From the NCBI RefSeq assembly GCF_003369915.1, contig NC_046674.1, forward strand, positions 24,431,657 through 24,495,656: a stretch of DNA of 64,000 nucleotides, in the 5' to 3' direction. The position numbers and the translations under genes are program-made. The stretch comes from Drosophila miranda (Eukaryota > Arthropoda > Insecta > Diptera > Drosophilidae). This document shows positions 1 to 12,100 of the stretch, one piece after another (position 1 is the stretch's first letter; each line of letters starts with the position of its first letter). A model generated the notes under the pieces. The model ran no database searches and was not told the DNA's origin. It worked only from the letters and a program-made list of their open reading frames with translations.

Positions 1-603
1 TTTGTTTGCCCGAATTCAGTGTAAATCTGCGATCTATTTTATACCCAAGCAGCCATTGTCTCCATCCATTGTTGGTTCTGTAAGCCGGCCGGCCATACAT
101 GTGCGAGTACACACATATGTACATATGTGGGACACTCGTCTCATCTGTTGTTCGCATTACGCGTATTTCAATTAGATTAATTAAGCAAAAGCCAAAGCCA
201 AAGTTAAAGTCAAGCGGCTGGACGACCCTATGCTAGGGGAAGTGGCATCTGGCATCTGGCATCTGGCGGGCGGCACCAGCTTTGAGCGTGAATCGGCGAT
301 AAGTTGTGGAAGAGAGACAGAGAAAGAGTGGCTGGGACTGAGGCAGAGGAAGAGAGACGAAGACAGCTTATGTCCCTCGGGGCCTGACAGCTGTAAACTG
401 ACACTTTGTTTTACTTAACCTCCAGCTGAGTGATGCACCCAGAGGCGGGAGGCGGTGTTAGAATAGGAGAGGGCCAATGCTCACTTGCCAGCCACCCCCC
501 CCCTCAGAACTTTCATTCCTTTTAACATTCTTAAGGACCTTATTGAAAACTTATTTGTGTCTCTCGCTCTTTTTTCCCGTTCGCCTCGCATTGCTGCCAC
601 CCG

Positions 604-1115
604 ATACTCAAAATGAGTATAGGGGTATATTAGATTGGTGGTGAAAATGGATGGATGTGTAACGTCCAGAAGGAAGCGTTTCCGAACCCATAAAGTATAT
701 ATATTCCTGATCAGCCATGTTGTGCCGTTTGAGCCATGTCTGTCGGTCCGTCTGTCCGTCCAGACTTCTGTTATATGTACATTCATATGTCACTGTTACA
801 AGTGTATTTCAAAATACAACTTATAAACTTTGAAGATACGAGAAAATTAAAAACCCACAATCATAGAGAATGACTATATCTACCAGATTGCCGAATCCGG
901 ATCAGATCGCATCATTTTTATAGCCAAAAGGAACAAATCAATTTGCAGTGGCTACGCAGCGACCGACGACGACATGTTCAGACACGTTTTCTGTCTCTCT
1001 CGCACGCACTCTTTGTCGCTCAATGTAGCCATACTGACTATGTGTGTATGCATCGGGTATAAATGTAGAGTTGCGGTCGCCGCAGCAGCTCACAACGCTC
1101 CCTCTCGTTTTTGTT
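604..1115 (+). repeat. Dispersed intergenic repeat, copy 1
   Basis: The copy opens with a GATACTC...GAGTATAGGGGTAT segment. It continues through a CATAAAGTATATATATTC block, a (GTCCGTCT)-like stretch and a block reading ATCTACCAGATTGCCGAATC then GGATCAGATCGCATC, and ends near GTAGAGTTGCGGTCGCCGCA. The same blocks recur at 30385-31275 and, reversed, at 37700-37955. No coding capacity or terminal repeat is seen, so it looks like a non-autonomous or decayed element. It resembles a very abundant obscura-group intergenic repeat, but I cannot name the family. Confidence 0.7.
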
Positions 1116-1197
1116 TGTGTTTGTGTTTTTTTTTTTCGTGCTTCTGCTTGTGTTTTCGTTTCACCGTAAAATCGAAAAGCTTCGCTGCATTTAATAT

Positions 1198-1200
<3 letters not shown>

Positions 1201-1243
<43 letters not shown>

Positions 1244-1250
1244 CGAGAGT
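1201..1250. repeat. (GA)n microsatellite
   Basis: An uninterrupted GA run of 35 bases is followed by GAGAGCGAGAG-type imperfect units. Such tracts are potential binding sites for the GAGA factor, whose gene Trl lies in this window. Confidence 0.9.
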
Positions 1251-1979
1251 GGAACATGGAGAGCAGGGAGACAGCGTGATGCTTCCTTGACTTTCTTCAG
1301 CCAGAGACATTTGCATTTTTATTAAAATGAAAAATTGCAGCAGTTGCAGTTGACTGAAATGCTCTCCGGCTCTTCCTCCTGGAGCCAGAAGAGTGGCAGC
1401 AGGGACTGGGCGGGGGCTACGGATGCCAGAGGCCAAAGCAGTTCAATTCCATTTAAAGGTGGTTAAATTCCCTTGCCAGCGAAAAGCACTTCTGTCAATG
1501 ATCTCCACATTATCGCAAACTTCGGCGGCGAATCCTTAAATTCAGATCCATCCCGGCATATGTACATATGTGAATGCGGCGGTTAATCATACAGACAGAT
1601 AGCCAGGGTGTCTTTCCTCTTTAGAATTTCCCGCAAACTGCCATAAAAATCTTCAATTTTAAATATGTACATAGCTGCTTCCTCAGAGACCCACCTACCA
1701 ACCTCAGAGATAAACAACGCCAAGCAAATCTCTATCCATATGCCACACTGGGCATATGGGAGGTGCCATTGTGTGGAGGACATGTGCGCGAGGCAGCTGG
1801 CGAGTGTGAGCTATAAATTTGGAACTCGACCAATACCGAGTCTGGTGGAAATTTATACATATTCTAAGCTCTGTCTTGCCCACGCCCCCTCCTCCGCACT
1901 GCATCTCTTTTGTTATGCAAGTTAATCCTTTTTATGGCTATTGTTCAGCGCATCAACACGCCCCCTTCAGGAGAGCAAA

Positions 1980-2051
1980 CGCAGCAGCAGCAGCAGCAGC
2001 CGCCCACACCCATGCCCACACCCATGCCCACGCCCACGCCCACGCCCACGC
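1980..2051. repeat. (CAG)n followed by (CCCACR)n
   Basis: About seven CAG units are followed by a hexanucleotide tract of CCCACA/CCCACG/CCCATG units. Open frames on both strands here are products of the repeat, not genes. Confidence 0.9.
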
Positions 2052-2938
2052 ACATTTGCTACGTATGAAAGGAGGCAGGGACATGGACGTGAGCGGGGTA
2101 AGGGTGAGAAGCAGCAGCTGTGGCACATGTCAGTGCATTTTTCAACGGCTCCAAGAGGCGACACTGCCAGCCAACATATTAGCTGCCACACATGCCACAC
2201 TGTAGGGTATATGGTGGGTGGCGTAGAAAAGGTGGGAGGGGAATTGGGATTGGGACTGGGATTGGACTCCAGCTTGGGTTGATGCATGTGCATCTACTGC
2301 TGATAGTCGGAGCTCAAATCTGGCGCATGTTGCGGGCGGCACCAAGTGTTGTGTGGCATGCCGCAAATTCATTATTTTTTCCCTCCACAGACTCCTCCTC
2401 CCCCCTACCGTCGGGCTCTGCACTGTATAAACACTTCCACACATATAAAGTGCTGCTAAGAGTGTGGGAAACAAAGGAGAAGAAGGCGCCACTGGATAAG
2501 GCAACTTTAAGTCTTTCAACTTCCAACAAGTGGCAAGTGGCAAGTGCCAGTGCCGAGCAGCGGCAGGATCGAACAGAGCACATAACTTTCAAGGCAGCCA
2601 TCCACTTGGGTCCACAAAGGTCCCGCCAACCATCTGGGCCAAGAACATCGTTTAAGTGAGGTCACGTGTCACAGAATAAGAGGACAGGTTGTCATCCAAT
2701 AAGGTTATATGCCCATAATAGTGCACATCCTTCTGTTCTAAGGTTCTTAAACATATACATAAACATAAATCGTACAAAAGCAAAACATTTGCCTAACAAA
2801 AAAGTCTATTTTTTTGCAAATTCCTTAAACATATTCGCACCATCAATGCTTAAAGCAACATAATTTCAGTCATACGATCCAAGTTGGGCGTGTTCGGACT
2901 ACGTTGGGTGTTAGGGTACGTCTTCTCCTCAAACCGCC

Positions 2939-3592
2939 TCAGGCGAGCCATTCGTCAAGGTCCTGATGGCTTTCATCTTCATCATTCGGATCGCTGCTGC
3001 ACTGGCTGCAGTCGCTCACGCTGTTGCCGCGTGTCGGGACACGAACCAGCACCGTTTCAGGTATAGAAGGGCGGCTCCACTCGTTCTCATCGTTCTCTGA
3101 AGAGGCGGTGCTATTGAGTGCAATTTCCGGCAAACCCCAAAAAACCCGAGCCCGAGCCGCCCGGTTCACCCGAGTCGCCTGGATATGGTTCTGTATAATG
3201 AGCCGATTTCGTTCAAAAGAGCTTCTCCTCAGCTCGGCCATGTGTGTCGAAGACGAGTGTGTCTGCAAGTTTGACAGAGAGGTCGAGCGGCTCAAAGGGG
3301 CGCGTTGGCGTAGCCGGGATGGCCGCACACTCACATCTTCCGACACCGATGGCTCCGAACTGGTCCTGCCTCTTTCTGCCCCGGTGCTGACGATGCCGAG
3401 TGCATTGAAGTTCAGCAACACAGAGCTGGTCATCGAGCTCGATCCGCCGCTGACAGCCACGGAACTAGTAGACGGCGACGGCGAGACTGCCCCGGATGCT
3501 GAATTTGTGTTACTGCGATTCAGCATGTAGTCGAGTTCCATCGATGCGCGTGCGGCCTCCTCTGAGGTGTACTCTGTGTTGTTTTCGGACAT
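2939..3592 (-). CDS. Unrecognised 217-residue Ser-rich protein
   Basis: This is a single uninterrupted frame of 217 residues plus stop. I chose the ATG at 3592-3590, which begins MSENNTEY; the frame stays open upstream to 3652 but holds no earlier ATG. The first ~100 residues are Ser/Thr-rich and low complexity. A better-looking central core (about 118-160) is basic and helical in character, with HMAELRRSS, ERNRLIIQNHIQATRVNRAA and ARVFWGLPEI. The C-terminus is acidic (DPNDEDESHQDLDEWLA). I see no catalytic motif, signal peptide or membrane segment and do not recognise the family. The coding case rests on the non-repetitive core, a clean stop, and a DRE promoter element about 116 bases upstream. 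It could be a regulatory or adaptor protein, but that would be a guess. Confidence 0.75.
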   Translation of the reverse strand: MSENNTEYTSEEAARASMELDYMLNRSNTNSASGAVSPSPSTSSVAVSGGSSSMTSSVLLNFNALGIVSTGAERGRTSSEPSVSEDVSVRPSRLRQRAPLSRSTSLSNLQTHSSSTHMAELRRSSFERNRLIIQNHIQATRVNRAARARVFWGLPEIALNSTASSENDENEWSRPSIPETVLVRVPTRGNSVSDCSQCSSDPNDEDESHQDLDEWLA

Positions 3593-3707
3593 AATTGCTT
3601 GAAAAGAATTAATGTATGTTGCTGCAATGTTCCGAATTTGACCGAATTTCAATATGAAGTTTTATTTGGCTTGTCGTCTAGACATCGACAAAATGTGGAG
3701 ACAGAGT

Positions 3708-3715
3708 TATCGATA
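3708..3715. promoter_or_regulatory. DRE (TATCGATA) upstream of the 2939-3592 gene
   Basis: A perfect TATCGATA lies about 116 bases upstream of the minus-strand ATG, with a second ATCGATA near 3724. DRE is a core element of Drosophila housekeeping promoters bound by DREF. Its position suggests the transcription start lies between it and 3592. Confidence 0.65.
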
Positions 3716-4258
3716 CGAGGGTGATCGATAGGTGTAAAATATTCATATACGTAGAGCCAGTGTGGCAGTGTTATCCGTTCCAATTCCAAAAGCCCATTTG
3801 GCAAATTTCAAAATTGTTTGCAGGCACTCGGCCCTTTAAAGAATTAAAGATTTTGCTGGCTTTCCTGATCGCTTTTTTTATTTTATTTTAAATCCTCTTC
3901 GTATCTATCGACCACAATTAGCTGCCAGTGCTACCCATCCCCGGCCTTGCCTTCTTTTACCACAAAAGAAATTCAAATGAAGTGAGGGGGTCTCAGAACT
4001 CTCTCCTTGTTGCCCTGACTGACTGCCTGCCCTGCGGTCTTTCAAGTTAAGTGGATTGTACAAAATTGATGAAACCTTTTCCAAGAGTACCCTCGCCGTA
4101 TCCCGGTCCCTGCTCAGCTGCCTGTCGGCTGCCACTTGCAATTTCTTGTTCTCGCACTTGACAAATGCACAAATGAAAAATCAAACAGTCTGCCAGCGAG
4201 CACATTGGAGATGCTGGATTAGCAGACACCCAGGCATCCGGACCGGGCACATGCTGTC

Positions 4259-4305
4259 CAGTACCAGTCCCAGTCCCAGTCCCAGTCCCAGTCCCAGTCC
4301 CTGTC
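4259..4305. repeat. (CAGTCC)n hexanucleotide repeat
   Basis: There are about seven consecutive CCAGTC units, the last ones degenerate (CTGTCC, CACTCC). It is a simple repeat with no coding role. Confidence 0.9.
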
Positions 4306-5530
4306 CCACTCCCACATCAGGGGCAGGGCGATTTGTCAGTTGAGAGCGGCTTATACTCAAATTGTTGTAATTCCTCATTCCGAGCCAACAAATTACTTTC
4401 CGCTTTTAAAGTCATTAATACTTAATGCATCTAGGCAGCACCACAGCTGGGACCAGCACGCTGCGACATCAAATTCCTGGCGAACCGCAAGTTAATGAAC
4501 TTAATGGTTCATTTTTGGCTAAACATACAGTTTACCCAGTTGCCTAATGGACAGAGACTCGGATTTATTCGGGTCTCATAAAACAAACGTGTAGCAGTGC
4601 GTTTTCTCTTGCTTTAGTCTGCCAAAGGGAGCTCTTTCTTTGGGGTCAAGCCAATACTTTTAAGGCGATTGCAGATGTGGCAAAAAGCGGAGAGTCCTAA
4701 GCGCAAGCTTTTAACTTATTTGTCCAATCAAACACAGTCTGATCAAATCTCTTAGCCAGATAATCGAAACACAATCACATCTTTGCCTGTTTGAACTCTT
4801 TCGGCGGCTTCGAGAGTACTGAAAGAGGTTGTACCTCCCTTCTCTCCGCTCTCTCCTCTCTCCTTTGACAATTTGGACCATTTATCACAATTGTTCTTTC
4901 TGTACTTGGGTTCCACTCCCCTTGGGGCAGCTCCTCTTTCGCTGGTATCTCTCGTATCGTTCCAGTTGGCTTTGCCCCCACTCACCTACGCCGGCTGTCT
5001 CTTTATAGCCTGCTACGCAATTCAATTTATTTGGCATTTCTTATTTCTTATTTATTTTACTTTTTCCTTTTTTCGGTTCTTGGGTTCTTGGGTTCCCAGG
5101 TTCCCGGGTTCCCGGCTTCCCAGGCTCTCGGGCGGTTCTCATCGCTTTGTTGTTTGTTGCCGGTTGGCACTGACAATTGAAAACCGCAGCCAAGCAGCCG
5201 GGAGGACAAGCAACCAGGCAGCCAGGCAGGCAACCGAGCAAACAAATAAGCAAACAAACATTTCCGAGTATAAACGTGGCCATTCCCATTCCCATTCCCG
5301 TTCCCAGCGCCATACAACGGGGCGTATGAGTTACGAGTTATGTGCAATGCGACGGGAAACAAACGAAGCGAAGCGAAGCGAGGCGCACTCTGACTGTCTG
5401 TGGCTGTGTGTCCCTTAAAATATCCTACTACTATCTCCGCCTCGTGGCTCCGTCTTCATTTCAGCCCCAATTGGATTTTCTGGCTTTGTTTATTTGCTCG
5501 TTTAAATTGTTTAATTTGCATTATGTGACA

Positions 5531-5597
5531 GGCGGGGGCGGGGGCGGGGGCGTTACTTTTGTATTCTTATAAATGCTGGGCTGGGCTGGGCTGGGCT
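5531..5597. repeat. Two G-rich short repeats with G-quadruplex potential
   Basis: (GGGGGC)n at 5531-5552 is followed about 25 bases later by (GGGCT)n at 5575-5597. Each contains at least four runs of three or more G on the plus strand with loops of one or two bases, which fits the simple G-quadruplex pattern. Confidence 0.8.
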
Positions 5598-6105
5598 CTC
5601 GGGATGCCAATTCGGATCAAAGGAATGTAAAATATATTTGAATAAATGTAATTAAAAAACATCTACAAAGGTTCTGTTGTGCTGTGCACAAAGAGTCATA
5701 AAAGAGCAAACATTTGATTGCCTAAAAAACCAAAATAAAATCGCCAAAAAGTGATTCCAGCAAATCCATGCTGCAGTTAGAATACACAAAAAATACATCA
5801 TATATAAATAAATATCACTTTTGAAACAGATGGCATTTTTTGAAAGTATGTGCGAAGTGGAAATACAATTTTGTGCTTTTGGGCAATAAATCAAGACAGA
5901 CTGGTATAATGTCAGGGCAAATACGGAAGCGGAAAAATGTCAAATGGGTATTTCAGAACGGTAAACTGCAAAAAACGTTATAAAATAATTGATTTTTAAA
6001 TGCATCTACAACAATGGTCTTTTGTCCCAATACAGCTGCGAGCATAAAACACTCTTGATGCAAATAAAACACAAGCACAAATTCAAGTAACTAAAATCCA
6101 ATAAA

Positions 6106-9100
6106 ATGTCCGGCAATGATGTTTCGGTGACTGAGACAGCACAAAGCGATCAGGTAAGAAACCCTCAAACCTCAAAACCGTCTAGCAACCATATGAATCC
6201 CCAACCTGCCTAAAGGAATGAATAAATCCTTCCTTCCTTATGCCTCCCAAAACAGTCGCTGTTTTTCGCCAAAAAAAACCTACTGCATGCCAACAAAAAC
6301 TACAAATAAATAACACTATTCCTAGTAGTTGTGATACGTATCCTTTGATCCCACGCAATTTAAGTACCAAAGTTTATTTACATGTTCGCTGTTTGATTGC
6401 CGGAATGATGCATAGTAATGCACGAGCCGAGTATTTTCTATGATTTGCGCAGACAGATTTTCGGTTGAGTTTTGATCCCCGCATATTTACGAAAACAATT
6501 GTTTGCGTTGCATATTTTATGGTTGCACTTTCACGTGCCGATGACAGAGCGATGAAGGGACGGCTGGCACAGTACTGGCATGTTTGCATATTCATTTTGC
6601 CCACAAAGGTTTCTATTCTGTATGTATGTATGATTTTTTTTGTTGGCATAAATTATGCGCTACGCCTATTTAAGTCCATTTTGGAGCGTTTGGTTATTCA
6701 CGTGGCACTTAAAAATATTTATGCATCTGGTTGTTTTGTTGAACTTTTATTGCCTACTTTTTCAACACACGTAAACACCCATGCACACACACACACACAC
6801 ACACACACAGACAGACACATATACTATATCCTAAATACATATACCATATATATGTATGCATGTGCAGATCTGTTTCTGAAATATAATTTATTATTATGGT
6901 TACGCATTTGAATTTTTGTTTTTTCGCTGAAATGAAAATGTTATTTCTAGGCCAGACCCAAAGGGCAAAATGTTGCCAAGTTTTAGGTGCCAAAATGGTG
7001 GAAAGGAGATATGTAGGTGCAAGCTGAACAACTTTTACAGAACAATTATTGAGTCAGCATTAAGCTGTATCTGTGTATCTGTGGATGCATCTATACACAC
7101 ACACATATATAGCATATTTCTGGGAAGGATACCTGGGATTCTTCTCCTTTACCGATTTACTACTTATGTATATTTATGGTATAACGGAATGGCACCCCAG
7201 AAATTATACGAGTCCTACTTCAGTACTGTGGCTGCCAAAAATTAAGCGATTGCTCTCTATTTTTGGCGCACTGATCAAGCTCTAATCAAATAGGGCCTCA
7301 AAAGCGGCAGTCGGCTCATGGCAAATTGTTTGGTATTTGCATATCATTTGTATACCCAGACCCCAGACCTCTTCCTCTCGTAAAAGAGAACTAAAAGACT
7401 GCTCATTACGCCAGACGACCTCAGAGGAAGGAGCACGGAAAAGGGGCAATGCCAATGTGTGGATAGTGGGGCTGGCGCTGGGGCTGAGATAGAGACAGAG
7501 ACAGAGACAGAGACTGAGTGCAAGAGACTGGAGAATGGAGAAGAAGCTGCTGGCTCGACCAAACCGTGACACAGTTAAAGGGCGAGAGTGCACAAATTTT
7601 GCTGGTGCCCTGCCAACTGGGCTAACGATTTTGTGTCCCCTTTGTCTGTGCGAGCACGACTATATATGGCCTATCTGTGTGGCTGCTGTGTGTGAGTCGG
7701 TCGACATTTGGTCGTTATTTGATCATCATTAGCGATACGAATCGGGTAAGGTCGGTCCGTGGGTCCGTGGGTCCGTGGGTCCGTAGGTCCGTACGTAAGT
7801 ATTGTATGGCCGTGCTGTATGTGGGCGCCTCTTCATTGCTTCATTGCCCTTTTATACTGCTTCAGCCCCAGCCCCAACCACTCTTCATGCCTCCTGCTCT
7901 CTCTGGGCAACCAATGATGTCCGGGTCCGCTTTGCTTGGCTGCATCGAAAGTTGCAACAAAAGTTTCCTTCCCTCGCTGGCCCCTTCCCCTTTGTGTGTT
8001 GTGCTTGACTTGGCTGGCTCTTTGATTAAACCCAAAATCCGCCAGGAGTGCTGGTGGGGGGTGGCACCGGGCACCGGGCACCGGGGCACCGGGCACGGGG
8101 GCCAGTACAGAGTGTTGCATAGTCAGAGTGTAATTAAATAATTGCGGTGAGCACCGCTCGCCGACCATATCGGGCTAATGTATTTGGTGCAAAATCTCAC
8201 TTGGGATTTTTGTTCTCTTATTTTGGCTTTAGCTAGTTTCGGCCCGCCGTAGTTTTTGGCTTCTTTTCAGTTTGGTTTCGTTATTTACTTTATAAGGCTT
8301 TTCGGGGCGCAAATTTCATTTCATTTCATAACTTTGTTGGTTCAGTTTTCCAAGAATTTGCCGTCTGTTTCAGTGGGACTCTAATGTACGACGAGTAGTA
8401 GTTGGCTTTTCGTGGGCTCAACATTAATTTGGGTATTACATTTGAGCCCACCAAGAGTCAACTTTTATGATTGGGAAAACTTTTGGAATCTCTTAGGAGC
8501 TCCATTAAGTTTGAAGTGTACTTCTGTGTTTCGTTGCAAACTATTTAGTTCAATTTTTAAATTACTTACATGCTTCTATATATTCTTAAAGCCAGTTTAC
8601 TCGACTAGTTTTAATTTTTGCATGCCCTCAATAATACTTGACCACTAGTGACAGTTCTGTACCGCCAATAGGCTCAATCTGAATCTCTTTCAACAGAGCT
8701 GGTTGGAATATGATTTATCTCCCACTCCTTTTGCCGTGTTCCTTTTGTGTTCTGTTGTTTTCAGTCGTGTTCCGTCTTGTAGTTAATGCTTCTTCAATTC
8801 CCCTTACTTTGAACCAAAACAAAAACAAAAAACACACGTACCGGAGCATCCTGGGATGGTGCTATCCACAAGCCAATTTTATATGTGTGTTCCCTTTCTC
8901 CTACGAAAAAGTATCACCTGCCACCCACTGCCAATGCGGCTGCACATCATCAATATTATCGCTACCAAAAGCAGCAGCAGCAGCAGCAGCAGCAGCAACC
9001 ACAGCAACAAAGCTGCATGCGACAGCAACAGAGACAATTGCAGTGGGAGCAGCAGCAGCAGCAGCAACAGCTTCAACACCAACTGGCAAACAGCTCCAGC

Positions 9101-12100
9101 GAGTTTGACGAGTTCCATTGGCCCAGCAAGCAGCCGCAGCAGGGAGGCAGCGCCGGCGGAGGGGGCAAAATCTATATAACACCTGCAGACATTCCGCCGC
9201 CGCCCCATCCGCCCCATCAAGGCGGCAACAGTCACCACAATGGCAACAAGAGCCGGCAGCACCATGCCCATCCCCATCCCCATACCCATCCCCACCCGCA
9301 TGCCCACACCCACCAGCATGGACCATTGACAACGCCGCCACATCGAACCCCGCCGCACCGCTGCAAATGTGAGCATCCGAGCATCGAGCTGATGGGCTAC
9401 GAGGAGGCCGTCATAGCCAGTGCCACCGCCACCAACACCGCGGCCAACGTCACTATGCACCGCCACCAGCATCCGCCCTACTACTATAAGGCGGGCACCG
9501 GCACCGGCACCGGCGGAGGCGGAGGCACCCGGCGACCCAGTGGCAAGCTCCACGAGTCGATGCTGGGCGGCGGCAGTAGTCTGGACGACGACGATTTGGC
9601 CAGCGCCGGCAGCTTCGGAGATGGCATGTCGCGGTTTAAGGTAAGCCCGGACACGAACACACCTGGTGGGCCCTGGCTGCTGTTCAATTAAATTGCCCTG
9701 TCAATAACTGTGGCCAGATTGTCCGCAATGGCCGTCCAAGATAACACACAAGACAAATGCGGCCGATACGAGTACGAGAAGGGGAGAATATGAGCCTAAC
9801 CGCTAATTTGTCAATAGGGGCTGGGGCTCAACAAGTGGCAGGCTCGATTGTAGGTGTCGTGCCCCATCTTCTCCACTCCATTGTCCCGCCCTGATGGTAA
9901 CTCCATCAGATCCCACCCCCCCGGGAGCGCGACTTGTTTATGTACCTAATTTGTCCAACACGTTAAAGTGTGTTCTCATTTAGTAGGGAAAAAAATAAAT
10001 AAACCAGTCAGAAGGGAGAGCCTCAGGCAAATAAAAATTAATTAATTTTTTGGGACAGTTTAATGAAAAAACAAACGACAAATGGCTACACACCAAGCCC
10101 CTGGAAAACCTTGGGCGGAGGAAGCCAAGGCCGGACAACAAGTCATACAGTTTTTTGCGGAGTCGCACAGGATATCTGTCGAGAGCCCCAAATAGTTGTC
10201 AAGCCCCTCACGTCACGGCCATTATGTCCGAGCGGCAAAGCAAAAAAAGGGGAAACAGGGAAAGCGAGAAGCTTAACAAGTAACAAGTCCAAAAGTCCAC
10301 AACATGTGGGGCAAAAAGAGAAGGAATTTTCGAAGCGAGAAAAACTTCAACTAATTGCCGGAAGTCCAGAAAACGATTCCGGCAGCGTTCCGGTTTCCAT
10401 GGCAAACTCTTTGCTCTCGCAAACCTTTCAGTTTCATATTTATTAAATGAATCGCAAATTGGTCGGGGGATAGCCGGAGGGGGCCTCGCACAGGTGCCCA
10501 GAGGTAAGCTTACTAATTGCGCCATATTGTGCAACGCATTGAATGGTACTCGTAAATCCCAAAACAATCAAGCGAACTCGAAAAAATATGCCAAAGTACT
10601 CGCATGAATAGAAGAATGGACATTGAAATGATGGGACTCGGCCAGGCGTTCTCTCGACGGATAAATTGATTTTAGCGGGTACGGAAACACGAAATGGGAA
10701 AGTTGACATACTCTTCCAAGGACCGAGGCATTGAAGAGCTTTCCATTGGAATTAATACAAGCTACATAGCCAATATTTCTATATCATAAATCCAGTAGGC
10801 TATACATATGTACTAAGGGCTCCTCACACTCGTACGAGGCGCCAGAGCTTGCCATCGGAAAAGAGTAGCACGAATTAAGGATTGGTAAATCGGAAAACAA
10901 TTTCCATTTTGAATGTATCGCCCTGGCCTCAGTTGCCATCAACGGAAACCCTAAAGGAACCATAAATCGTACTCGTATGTACATGTGTTTGTACATAAGC
11001 TCGTATAAAATGCTGCAAAGTTGTAAGTTACGTGTCTTCCACATTGCCAGTTGCGCCTCCATGGGGCTATATATTATAGACTGTCTGGCAGCAGAGATTG
11101 GGTGGAGCACGGGGCTACGTACGTGGTCAATGGGGACTTTTCATACACGTGTCGTTGGGTTTTAGGTGCCAGGTTTTGGCAGGATTGCGTTGCTACTGTA
11201 AACCTCCGATAAAGTACGAGCATTAGCAAGTACATAGTATATACTTTGTATGTTAATGTGCGAATGTCAAAAGCTGCACTGGAGCTGGTGCCCGTAGCAA
11301 CTGGTTTTTCTAGAATGGTGCCCTCTATAGACTTAGCTGAAGCTGGCTAAATGGCAATAGACTAGACATGGAATTTATTTATAAAAAATACTCGATCTTC
11401 AAAATATCACCTTGAACAGGCCAACAGCCAAATCCTATTAAATAATCAACCAAAACGGTCACGCTCGGAATAAAAAATTCCATTTAATGACAGATTTCAG
11501 CACCTACTCGTACTTTCAATTAAATACAAAGTTCAGTTAAAAACAAAAGCACTATCATTTCTTTGTGTTTTTGGGGCGCGGACAGCTGAAATTTGTCGCT
11601 CGCGCAATTGAAAATTATGTAAAAGAAACTACAGACTTGGCAATACTCAAAGACCAGTCAAAGCTTATTCGATACGTAAAAAACCATTTCTGACTTTATT
11701 TGCTTACGTCATGCGACCAGTCCGCAGTCCCCGGTCCCCAGTCCCCAGTCCCCTGTCCACTGTCCACTGTCCACACCTCTCTTACTCTACAATGTCCAGA
11801 GCATAAACCAGTTGGCGGCTACGGCGACGGCGACCCAGTCTGGAGTTGGTTAACAACAAGACTACTTTCATTTTCGCTCTCTGTTTTCTGTTTTCTGAAT
11901 TTTGCTTTCGTGGCTCATTTGTTACTGCTGCTGCCTTTTCTCTCCCTGTGTGCACTTTGCTGGGTTTTCGGCGCCGCTTTGAGTGGAACTCGGAGATGCG
12001 AAAGAAAAAGTCATTGCGCATGCGCAACCATACTTTCCATTAAAGCGCACACACACTCTCCTACACCTACTGTACATTCGCTTAGACGTGCCCAGGGTCT

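Larger units (their letters stand above)
1..2938. other. Intergenic stretch left of the first gene
   Basis: I see no supportable gene here. The open frames are short, mostly lack a real ATG, and overlap simple repeats. The stretch holds a dispersed repeat (604-1115), a GA microsatellite (1201-1250), a CAG/CCCACG tract (1980-2051) and two copies of the palindrome CATATGTACATATG (113-126 and 1557-1570). Some of it near 2700-2938 is probably 3' UTR of the minus-strand gene that follows. Confidence 0.5.
3720..6105. other. Intergenic region upstream of ome
   Basis: No gene is supported. It holds a (CAGTCC)n tract at 4259-4305, a degenerate GGGTTCY/CCCGGG minisatellite at about 5078-5125 and two G-rich repeats (5531-5552 and 5575-5597). 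The last few hundred AT-rich bases before 6106 probably contain the 5' UTR of the long ome transcript. Confidence 0.5.

Noticed and set aside
9265..9330. Regularly spaced repeat resembling a CRISPR array
   Set aside because: It is a CCCATC/CACCCG hexanucleotide tract within a coding exon of a eukaryote, with no spacer structure.
8879..9553. Poly-Leu 224-codon minus-strand frame
   Set aside because: It is the reverse translation of the CAG and CCCATC tracts in the ome exon.
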